This document shows positions 45,901 through 55,046 of a stretch of DNA of 64,000 nt, one piece after another. This DNA is from Mesorhabditis belari. Taxonomy: Eukaryota > Nematoda > Chromadorea > Rhabditida > Rhabditidae. The position numbers and the translations under genes are program-made. The notes under the pieces are model-generated. The model made no database searches and was not told the DNA's origin. It was given only the letters and a program-made list of their open reading frames with translations. The first letter of the stretch is position 1. Every line of letters begins with the position of its first letter. The stretch lies in assembly GCA_958450365.1 (NCBI GenBank), contig CAUEEP010000928.1:1457001-1521000 (forward strand), written 5' to 3'.

Positions 45901-46620
45901 ATGATCACCCTTTTGACGGCTTGCCTAATCTTTTTCCTTTTCTGTGCAATGAATGGAAGAATACGGTAGATTTAGCAACAAAAATTTTTTTAAACTCACA
46001 AAATCTCTTCCAGAAAAGCGATCATGGGAGCACCGTGTCTTGTGTGGATTCAAGAATTGAGTAAAGCTGCAAAAAAGAGAAAAAGGTTAGAGGAAATGAG
46101 AAAAAAATAAAGGAAATAGACCGTAAATCTTGTAATAGTCGCGTAGTCGCAAATGTTTTTTTTAGTATTTCATTCTTTAAAGCACTCGTACTAAGCGTCT
46201 TTAGTATCAAAAAAAATAGCGCTGAATTTCAGCTATTTTTTGATACCTTTGCGTGCATTGTCGCTTAAATGAGTGTCGAGAAAAACGCGTTTAAAGCTAG
46301 ACTACGCAACACTCCGCACTCAATTAAAGTGTCATTATGGTAGTTGAAGTTAATCGAATAAGAAGTTAATCGAAATAGCATCTCAGTACACAATTTTTTT
46401 TTGCTTTATCAATTTCAAATAAGACTTTGAAGTTATTGATTCGTAAAGCTGAATAGCTGAATAACTGAATAGCTTTATCGCTTTATCTTAATGATAAACG
46501 CTTTTCAGACTTCGATCAACGGGAAAGGATCATTTATTGGGATCATGTAGTGTCACTCAAACACCAGCTATCGAAAAGAATGGCTATTCAGCCATGCCAC
46601 CTATCATTTCCGCTGAATAA
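42914..46620 (+). CDS. DMSR-like (FMRFamide/myosuppressin receptor-related) GPCR
   Basis: Thirteen exons: 42914-42992, 43047-43128, 43739-43836, 43961-44045, 44417-44477, 44578-44661, 44755-44847, 44897-44994, 45454-45523, 45582-45681, 45887-45965, 46014-46085, 46509-46620; 370 residues. Seven hydrophobic segments are visible: TM1 near LVLALCISGSLGHLL, TM2 TLLISMSCCQLALC, TM3 VFVHMSGVFHVVALS with IIR in the DRY position, TM4 after KCR, TM5 FWLFNTCAKIIPSVILC, TM6 after TTKMIL, and TM7 LLTACLIFFLFCAMNGRIR. The KCR before TM4, the FWLF...KIIP of TM5 and the ELPQG after TM6 are typical of nematode DMSR receptors. The ligand is unknown. Introns 2 and 8 consist almost wholly of 10-bp arrays, and intron 4 holds a tRNA-like module. 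The start is the first ATG after a TTTTTTAG; an upstream exon is possible. Confidence 0.85.
43132..43575. repeat. 10-bp array in GPCR intron 2
   Basis: About 44 units of GAAATCTAGA or GAAACCTAGA. The first unit starts within the donor sequence GTGAGAAATCTAG. A different 18-bp array (TCAATTTTCTAATTCCAA) at 43650-43735 leads into the acceptor. Confidence 0.97.
44160..44232 (+). other. tRNA-like module in GPCR intron 4
   Basis: CGTGGAGCAATCGGTAGCGC (A-box-like) and TGGTTCGACTCCCC (B box) are 38 bp apart, close to tRNA spacing. Pairing of the anticodon arm is poor. About 50 bp downstream is GCAGACGGACGGACT, a string also seen at 49314 and in the 59.5-kb array. Confidence 0.5.
45066..45437. repeat. 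CAATCAATCC array in GPCR intron 8
   Basis: Ten-bp units of AATCAATCCA with AATCAATTGA and AATTCAATCC variants, followed by CATCAAATCC units, run almost to the acceptor at 45451-45453. Confidence 0.97.
46120..46335. mobile_element. Foldback family B copy in GPCR intron 12
   Basis: Inverted TAGTCGCGTAGTC-like ends, an internal hairpin CAGCTATTTTTTGATACC, and GTCGAGAAAAACGCG are shared with copies at 53440-53640 and 61677-62220. Confidence 0.7.
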
Positions 46621-46741
46621 CTTGATCAAATTCATCTATTCATCCAAACAAAATAACTCTAGTCACATAAAAAGCCAAATTTCTCTATTCCGCATACCAT
46701 TTTACCCCATGCTAACACTATTCACAAAATTCTTTTCATAA

Positions 46742-47246
46742 TTTAAAATTGAACTCTTTAAATTGAACTCTTTAAATTGTACTCTTTTAATTGGACTCTT
46801 TAAATTGAACTCTTTTAATTGTACTCTTTTAATTGGACTCTTTAAATTGAACTCTTTTAATTGTACTCTTTAAATTGAACTCTTTTAATTGTACTCTTTT
46901 AATTGGACTCTTTAAATTGAACTCTTTAAATTGTACTCTTTAAATTGTACTCTTTAAATTGTACTCTTTAAATTGTACTCTTTAAATTGTACTCTTTAAA
47001 TTGTACTCTTTAAATTGTACTCTTTAAATTGTACTCTTTAAATTAAACTCTTTAAATTAAACTCTTTAAATTAAACTCTTTAAATTAAACTCTTTAAATT
47101 GTACTCTTTAAATTAAACTCTTTAAATTAAACTCTTTAAATTAAACTCTTTAAATTAAACTCTTTAAATTAAACTCTTTAAATTAAACTCTTTAAATTGT
47201 ACTCTTTAAATTAAACTCTTTAAATTAAACTCTTTAAATTTGCAAT
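46742..47246. repeat. 14/15-bp minisatellite downstream of GPCR
   Basis: Units of TTTAAATTGTACTC, TTTAAATTAAACTC and TTTTAATTGGACTC. It begins about 120 bp after the GPCR stop codon and may lie within its 3' UTR. Confidence 0.95.
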
Positions 47247-47540
47247 CATGAACTTTTCTGTGTGAAGAGAAAACGGGTGTCCCTCTGTGCATTCTCTCAA
47301 TATTTTTAAAGCCAAAAATCGCAATCGCTAGTCATTTTTTTTTTTGATGTGTATGTAATCTCATTTTGTGTTATAGCTTTGAAGAATAAAATTTCGAGCT
47401 CTAGCATTTAGACTCTGTGATTTGCAGCTTTGAAAGCTTTGAAAATTCCCCCTGAAATTTAGCTCGTTCATTTGACTCAACAATCTCGAAATTTATGAAG
47501 ATTTAATGACTAGAAACGGCTGAATTTGATGCCAACTATT

Positions 47541-48268
47541 AGGGTGACGGGGAATGAAATATAAAAAGCCACAAAAAGGAGTGTGGACTCACATATCTTT
47601 CCAAAAATAAAAACATTGCAAGCCTCAGCCAATCAGTGTTACGTACTATTCGAAAAGCCCTGAATCTCCTCTACAAAATAGTGGAAAAAAAAAAGATTTT
47701 GATTTCGATTGATTATTGGGGACTTGAGTGCTGAAAAGTAACGGCTGGTCGAGTCTCGACCTGGGTCTCAACTTGGGTCTCAACCAAGCTGCAACTGCTG
47801 GCAACTATCAACTATCCAGGGATCTTTTCGCTTGAAATTTTTCCTATCAATTAAGAAGATACATTACTCAATATTTATACCAAAACTTAAACGATCAGCT
47901 TAAATTCTATCGAGATATAAGGAACTAAAGTTGAAAGTACCCGTTTTTGCCGTTTTTTGCCGTTTTCTGCCTAAAATCGAGAAACAAAAGAAGCTCTTTT
48001 CTTTTATATTATTTTGTAATAACTTTAATTGACGGTATTTTCTAATGTGGAAAACCCGCGCATCGCCAGAAAATCATTTTTGACCTTTCAACTTTAAAAA
48101 TCACTCAAGTCCCCAAAAAATCAATCGAATTCAAAATCGTTTTTCCACGATTTTATAGAGGAGATTCAGCGCTTTCGAACAGTATAGAACACTTATTTCG
48201 CTGAGGCTTGTAATCTTTTTTATTTTTGAAAAGATATGTGAGCGTTTTGATTTCATCCCCATCACTCT
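47541..48268. mobile_element. Foldback element
   Basis: Ends AGGGTGACGGGGAATGAAAT and TTTCATCCCCATCACTCT. The arms share AGCCCTGAATCTCCTCT / AGAGGAGATTCAGCGCT and GGGGACTTGAGTG / CACTCAAGTCCCC. The centre is unique. No ORF was found. Confidence 0.85.
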
Positions 48269-48395
48269 CATAGATCATTTCAATTTCATTCAATCACTCG
48301 ATATCTGTGAATTTTAAAAACATAAAATTGATGGAATCAGCTTATCAATCATTCGAATTTCAAGCAATGCAGCGAACGGCTGGACTGGTATTTAA

Positions 48396-48788
48396 CCAGT
48401 CAGCCACACGTTGAGCACGTGTGGCTGACTCGTTAAGTGTCTTTTATCTTAATCGGAAGGTCGAGGGTTCGAACCCCACATGCGACATGGTCACCCCCTT
48501 CGGATTTCCTTTCCCTTCGGGTTGAGAGGTTTTCTGGAGGGCAGTCTGGTGGTTGTGGCCCCAGTTCTTTAAAGTGACAAGCCACTCCTTCATCGTCATC
48601 TTCCCTTCACCACCAAAAAAAGCTATTTAGTTCCCCATTGAGCTTAGGGTTAGGGAGCCGTCTGTCATGACGTGGGTTAAGTTAAGATATAGCCTAGTAT
48701 TGTGTGTGTCGTTGTATTGTGATTGATATATTTCGTGTATGCGATAAATTCACCACTGGTAGCCCCAGTCGGTATTTTTTTTTTTTTA
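48396..48788 (+). mobile_element. tRNA-derived SINE, copy 1
   Basis: The Pol III head has A box TGGCTGACTCGTTAAG and B box GGGTTCGAACCCC, followed by a body of about 300 bp and a T run at 48776-48787. It is nearly identical to 51621-51993. Its 5' end carries an extra inverted stretch (48396-48410) complementary to 48417-48431. It is flanked by an exact 61-bp direct repeat, 48335-48395 and 48789-48849. Confidence 0.9.
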
Positions 48789-49635
48789 AATCAGCTTATC
48801 AATCATTCGAATTTCAAGCAATGCAGCGAACGGCTGGACTGGTATTTAATATTAGTAATATTAGCTAAAATACGCCTACTCAACTCAGGTTTACTTTTAC
48901 AATTTTTCTGTTTAGTTTTCGAAAGTTTATGCTCGTTTTTGCCCATTTTTGCAGAGGTTTTTTTGTAAAAAAAAAGAGAAAAGAGATCTTGCGAAAGAAA
49001 TAAAGATCAAAGAAAAAATAGAGATAGAAATGAAAAAGAAAAGGAGAAGAGATATAAGAAAAGAGAAATGATCGCATTCCCGACAGTTGGCCTTATCCCA
49101 TCAGTTTGAGGGAAATGTGAAGGGCCTGCTTGCGAAATTTCTCCTACCACGCTTTTTTTTCTTATTAAAAAGAAAGTTCTTCGTTCTCTTGATTATAGCT
49201 TTTCATTGTTGAACTTTTTGGTAGCTTATATTTTGTACCATCCGGAAAACGCTCACTAACCTTCTCGTTTTCCACGCAATCTAAGCCCCGCCTCTTTTTT
49301 GCCAATGGCTGCGCACAGACGGACGGACAGACATCTCTTCTGCTTTACATAGAGTAGATCTATACTGCATACATTGTAGACTTTAAAACGAATGCTATTT
49401 GTTGATGGGTTTCATGAGAATATGGATTTAAAATCAAGTAAAGTAGCAATGAGAGATCGGAAATTTGATCCATTGGGTTGATGGAAAAGTCCTTTCCGAT
49501 TTTTTGGGAGAGTACCTTAAATTTGTCGAATTTTGACGTTTTATAGCTCATCCTAAAGCGCTGAATTCAAGACGGATCGATTGGTAAAAACCGTTTTGTG
49601 ATATCTCTTTTCTAAAAGTTTTTACAGCTATTTTA

Positions 49636-50053
49636 GTAAAGGGCGGCAGAGCCAAAAAATGGCTGTTTTCACGTTTCGTTAGTTTTCCGTGCAGAAACCT
49701 AGGCTAAAAAAAGATGTGTTTCGTGATCGGCGTCAAAAATAACCCCTAGACACGCATTTATCATTTTTTTGATGTTGTTAGAAGGTAAATTTTAGGGTTT
49801 TAGAAGGTAAAAAACGAGAAAAACGAAGGAAAATCGCGAAAAGCGGCGGAAAGGCTATTGATCTGAGGGTCGCTGGCTCGACTTCCACCGGTGACAATAT
49901 TTTTCAAAAATTTTTTGCTAAGATTCGGAAAATGCGTTTCTAGGGGTTATTTTTGACGCCGATCACGAAACACATGTTTTTTTAGCCTAGGTTTCTGCAC
50001 GCAAAACTAACGAAACGTGAAAACAGCCATTTTTTGGCTCTGCCACCCTTTAC
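49636..50053. mobile_element. Foldback element nested inside 49450-50777
   Basis: Ends GTAAAGGGCGGCAGAGCC and GGCTCTGCCACCCTTTAC. The arms share GTTTCGTTAGTTTT and GACGCCGATCACGAAACAC. The centre has a tRNA-like B box (GGCTCGACTTCC near 49880). Confidence 0.87.
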
Positions 50054-50061
50054 TAAAATAA

Positions 50062-50595
50062 TAGGTTGATGCATAAGTCTTTTCGTTTCTTTCGTACTTC
50101 TGTTAAAAAGTAACAAATTCACGAATTAATCTATAGTTTGCTCTATAAAAAAAGTGGTTTTTTTGTTCAATTTGCATCATTTTAAATGAATTTCGGTTCA
50201 CTTTCAAGCAAATTCGAGAGTGAAAAACGCCTTTTTCGTAAAAATCTATAAAAAACTCTACGGAAAAATTGGCTGAATGAATTTCTCTGGAAATTTTGGC
50301 GAAATATCAAACGTTTTGTTTTCTCTATCTTTTATCTATTGACACGAAGATAGGTTTTCTTTAGCTAAGGTGTCTAAACCTAAGGCTAAGGTGTCATCGA
50401 GTTAGCCCTTTTTGACTACCCGACTTCATACTCTCAAGAAAATCCAGGCATTCAATATTTTTAAACCCGTTTTAATGTTATTTTGCAGAAAAATAATTGC
50501 TTTTTCTAATGAAATCAACCGTAGTTTAATTGGTGCATTTGTTGGCTTGAAACGGCAGACGAAAAGGAACAAAAACACTTATGCATCAACCTAAT
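50062..50595. mobile_element. Mariner-type MITE, copy 2
   Basis: Opposite orientation to copies 1 and 3. Ends TAGGTTGATGCATAAGTC and its inverse. It sits beside 49636-50053 within the larger foldback. Confidence 0.9.
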
Positions 50596-50777
50596 AGCTG
50601 TAAAAAATTTTAGAAAAGAGATATCTCAAAACGGTTTTTACCAATCGATCCGTCTTGAATTCAGCGCTTTAGGATGAGCTATAAAACGTCAAAATTCGAC
50701 AAATTTAAGGTACTCTCCCAAAAAATCGGAAAGGACTTTTCCATCAACCCAATGGATCTATTTTCCGATCTCTCTCT

Positions 50778-51620
50778 AAGTTTCCCCAGAGTTTTGTTTG
50801 AACGCATTTCCTTTTTTAAAGATCTGCCGTATTTGCTATAGATTACTGTAGACATTACTATAAAATAATGTTGCCATCAACCGGTTCTTAAACGATTGCT
50901 CATCCCGGGCATCACCTCTCCTCCTCCATAAATATTTCCGTTTCATATTTCTTTATCCACCCCCCAAAAAGAGGTTTTATGGAGATTTGGTGGAGATATC
51001 GAGCTATTTTCTTTTGCAATAGAAAGGCCACATTGTAAAACCCCTAAAAACACCGTTTTTGGGTTCCCTGGGATTTTCTCAACAAAAAAAAAAAAGAAAC
51101 TAAGAAAGAAGATTCTGCGATCGTTTCACATTTCTTTATCCACCCTTAGGAACTTTTCGTTTATTTATAAGAGTAGAAATTTAAGAATATAATTTGTGCT
51201 AAATGCAAAACATTTTTGCAATTCAGAATTCATATTTCTTGCAATTCTTTCAACTTTAAAAAGTCAATTAGTCGAGAAATTTTCTGCAAATTCTTATTGA
51301 CACATGTGCAAGATCTCTCATCGTCCATCGGATATATGAAAAAAAGAAAAAAAAAGGGAGTGGTTGGTTGAGAGAAAAGAAAGAAAAGAAAGTAAAGATG
51401 AGGATTGTTGGATTTGTTTCCCATCGATCTCCTCCACTCTTCAAAAATCCCCTCCCTTTTGCCCCCACTCAAATCCTCTCATCTTTCTTTCTTCATCATT
51501 TCTGACTTTTTCTAATTGACATTTCATTGATCATTGTATTTTTAAATTTGAAAGTTTAAAAGTTTAAAAGTTTAACCCCCATTTCTTCGCTAAAACAAAG
51601 CGAAGAAAGTTTATTGAAAG
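50778..51620. other. Non-coding
   Basis: AT-rich, no ORF of interest. A short repeat AAAGTTTAAAAGTTTAA lies at 51549-51573, near the second SINE insertion. Confidence 0.5.
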
Positions 51621-51993
51621 CACGTTGAGCACGTGTGGCTGACTGGTTAAGTGTCTTTTATCTTAATCGGAAGGTCGAGGGTTCGAACCCCACATGCGAC
51701 ATGGTCACCCCCTTCGGATTTCCTTTCCCTTCGGGTTGAGAGGTTTTCTGGAGGGCAGTCTGGTGGTTGTGGCCCCAGTTCTTTAAAGTGACAAGCCACT
51801 CCTTCATCGTCATCTTCCCTTCACCACCAAAAAAGCTATTTAGTTCCCCATTGAGCTTAGGGTTAGGGAGCCGTCTGTCATGACGTGGGTTAAGTTAAGA
51901 TATAGCCTAGTATTGTGTGTGTCGTTGTATTGTGATTGATATATTTCGTGTGTGCGATAAATTCACCACTGGTAGCCCCAGTCGGTATTTTTT
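51621..51993 (+). mobile_element. tRNA-derived SINE, copy 2
   Basis: A box TGGCTGACTGGTTAAG and B box GGGTTCGAACCCC. Only about three differences from copy 1 were noticed over roughly 370 bp. The tail is shorter (six T). No clear target duplication was seen. A foldback element begins 8 bp downstream. Confidence 0.9.
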
Positions 51994-52000
51994 AAAGTAC

Positions 52001-52482
52001 TAGGTTGAGCAAAAAAGTCCTCTCTTAATTCAAAAAAATTCTGTGAAAAATTCAATTTTTATGCGCACTTTAATAATAAAAATAAGAAGAATAAGAAGAA
52101 TTATTCCTTAAAGGAAAACCCATGATTATCTACGACTTTCTCTCATCGATCTGCAAGCTTTCGGGCCTTGTCCAAGTAGCACTCGTTCGGTTTCGAATTA
52201 AAGAACTCTTGGCAAGTTGAGGAAAAGGGGCCAAGGCAAGGCTCTTGGCTCTTGGCACTCTTGGCAAGCTTCTTCAACTCCTTTAAATGACTCGAATGAC
52301 TTCAAATTGAAAGTGTCCATTTCCAGCAATAGCGAATGAAAACTCGAAGCTCTTTTTCTTGGAAACTCATCTGGAAAACAAAGATCAAAATTGGTAATAA
52401 ATAAGCGCGAAAAAACCAGCAACGAAATGCATAAAAATTGAATTTTTCGCTGAGCTAAGTGCGAACTTTTTCCTCAACCTAC
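52001..52482. mobile_element. MITE with TAGGTTGAGCAAAAAAGTCC ends
   Basis: Inverted ends (the right end reads GAACTTTTTCCTCAACCTA) and sub-terminal arms AATTCAATTTTTATGC and GCATAAAAATTGAATT. Non-autonomous and mariner-like in its ends. Confidence 0.83.
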
Positions 52483-52492
52483 TACCTACTAC

Positions 52493-53061
52493 AGGGTGTT
52501 TAGTATTTCCAACGACTTCTTTTTGATCGACTAGCTCCCAAGTGCCAAGTACAACCCTAATGTGTTAAAGGTTATATAAAATATTGAAGCCCTTAGTCTT
52601 GGCTACATTTTTCTCTTAAAAGTTGCCCGATTCGAGATATAAAACTCATTTTACAAGCCCTTCAAGGAGTGCTAGTTGATCCTTTTCCGACCATCTTTGG
52701 TAATTGAGTTCATTGATCATTGTATCAAAATTGAGTAAGAAGATTCAATCAAAAACAGTTCTTATTATCATTAAATAATGTTAAATAACCTTTTAAATTA
52801 AAATAAATATCAAAAAAGTTTTTTTTTTGATAATTTATTATAATAAAAATTGCCTACAAATTCCCAGAAAAGGATCAACTAGTACTCATTGAAGAGCTTG
52901 TAAAATGAGTTGTATATCTCGAAATTGGGAAACTTTTAAGAGAAAAATGTAGCCAAGATTAAGGGCTTCAATATTTTATGCAACACTTAACACATTAGAG
53001 TTGAACTGCTTGGGACCTAATCGATCAAAAAGAAGTCGTTGGAAATACTGAACATTCACCT
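52493..53061. mobile_element. Foldback MITE
   Basis: Ends AGGGTGTTTAGTATTTCCAA and TTGGAAATACTGAACATTCA(CCT) with arms over 150 bp, including AACGACTTCTTTTTGATCGA and its inverse. Confidence 0.88.
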
Positions 53062-54010
53062 TTTTTCATCGAACTTTTGAAGCTACTGTGCTGACAAAGA
53101 ACAGTTTTGTCTTTTGTTTTGTTTTGTTTTGTTTTTTTTGTATTTACGGTAGCTTAAAATCCGGCTAGATGATGAAAGAAGTCGGATAAAACGGAATGTT
53201 TTATTTGATTTCAATTAGGATGAGAATATTAAAAAGTACTCATCAAGTTTCTCAATTTTCCGATGAGAAAGCTGAATAGGTTTACATTTCAACTAAATTA
53301 ATGGATAAAAGGTACTCAGTTTTCTTCGATTTTTCTGCTATTTCTTTTCAAAATCAATATTTCACACTAATGCCAATCTCATTTCCACAAAAAATTTTCC
53401 ATTTCATCTACCTGAGAATGACACCTCCCATAATGACAGGGTATTGCCGCGTAGTCTAACTTTACACGCTCCGTTCTCCGCGCTGCTTTATGCTATAGTG
53501 TGCGCTTGGGTGTCAAATGATAGCCCTTGAAATCTAGTATTTTTTGGTACCAAAGATGTAGTTCGGAAAACTCTAGGGGCTAAGTAAAAAGATGATTTTC
53601 TAAAAAGAAGTTAGACTACACGACTGAACGAGGGGTTGCCGTTTAATTAGAGTATTGTTTACTGTTTACTAATGTTATGTTATTGTTACGGTCATTTTTA
53701 CTTCAAAATTGCTTTTGATCTTTGTTTCTAAAACCTCCTAAAACCTGATATGTAAATATAAAAATAAAACAAAACTACAAACTCTATAAAGATAAACTAA
53801 TAGTTGAAGCCTACAATCATAAGGATCGGGGGAATTTATTCATCAAATTACACAAGTACTTTGAATTGAATAATTTGAGAGATGAATTCAAATGCTAAGA
53901 GGAATTATATTGAGGTAATCTACGAGGAAACAGTAAAACAATTAATACAAAAGCAATAATATTAGAATAAATTGACCCAAGTCAAGAACGATGGGTGGGA
54001 GCAAAATCCA
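53062..54010. other. Non-coding, with a family B foldback copy
   Basis: 53440-53640 holds CGCGTAGTCTAACTTTACAC and its partner GTTAGACTACACGAC around a hairpin, as in foldback family B. The rest is AT-rich with no gene. Confidence 0.6.
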
Positions 54011-54017
54011 CACTTTC

Positions 54018-54432
54018 TAGATCTCATGGGTCTCATGGATCTCATGGGTCTCATGGATCTCATGGGTCTCATGGATCTCATGGATCTCATGGGTCTCATG
54101 GATCTCAATCTCATGGATCTCAACCTCATGGATCTCAACCTCATGGTCCTCATGGATCTCATGGATCTCATGGATCTCATGGTTCTCATGGATCTCATGG
54201 ATCTCATGGATCTCACGGATCTCATGGTCCTCATGGGTCTCATGGATCTCAAGGATCTCATGGATCTCATGGGTCTCATGGATCTCAATCTCATGGATCT
54301 CAACCTCATGGATCTCAACCTCATTGTCCTCATGGATCTCATGGATCTCAATCTCATGGTCCTCATGGATCCTCACGATCTCATGGTCCTCATGGATCTC
54401 ATGGATCTCAAGGATCTCACGATCTCATGGAT
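54018..54432. repeat. 9-bp minisatellite (TCTCATGGA)
   Basis: About 45 units of ATCTCATGG with CCTCATGGT and CTCAACCTC variants. The frame translates to Ser-His-Gly repeats on +, but it has no signal peptide or splice context and all frames are open, so no gene is claimed. Confidence 0.95.
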
Positions 54433-54789
54433 CGTGAATTCTAGAGAGTGTGGATTTTGGTTCATTTGAATGAGCTGGGGAAAATAGATTTTTAGTGACG
54501 TATTCTTTAAATTCTCAAATCTTTCACTCCTCGTTGGTGTCTTTTTACTTTTTTTGTCGAAGAAGCAATTGTGTGTAGTTGGTTGTGGCACACACATCTC
54601 AATGAGCGAAAAGACGATGTAACAAGCCTCCCATTTCACCTTTCCCCCCTTTTTTTGCTGATCTCTCTTCTTTTCACTCTTTCTTTTTCAATTCTTTCTC
54701 ACAATTCCCCATTTTTTTGTGTGTGTCCATTCAATATTCCCCTCAAATCTTTCATTAACTTTTACTCAATGATTCTGTTTTGAACAAAT

Positions 54790-54983
54790 TTTTGAAATTT
54801 ACTTTCAATTTACTTTACTTTTAATTTACTTTACTTTTAATTTATTTTACTTTTAATTTACTTTACTTTTAATTTACTTTACTTTTAATTTACTTTACTT
54901 TTAATTTACTTTACTCTTAATTTACTTTACTTTTAATTTACTTTACTTTTAATTTACTTTACTTTTAATTTACTTTCAATTCC
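54790..54983. repeat. 16-bp minisatellite upstream of the heat shock gene
   Basis: Twelve units of TTTTAATTTACTTTAC end 60-70 bp before the start codon region of the small heat shock gene, in its promoter or leader intron. Confidence 0.95.
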
Positions 54984-55046
54984 AGTAGTGTGTCTTCGCT
55001 TTCTCAATTTCGTATCACTTCTTTTTTTCTCTCTCTCTCTCTCTCA

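Larger units (their letters stand above)
49450..50777. mobile_element. Large foldback element (host of nested insertions)
   Basis: Arms of about 180 bp (49450-49635 and 50596-50777) are inverted repeats containing TTGGGTTGATGGAAAAGTCC at the outer side and CGGATCGATTGGTAAAAACC inside. The central gap is occupied by two other elements, 49636-50053 and 50062-50595. Confidence 0.88.

Noticed and set aside
53995..54444. Ser-His-Gly repeat frame
   Set aside because: 9-bp array with all frames open; no signal peptide, exon context or non-repeat domain.
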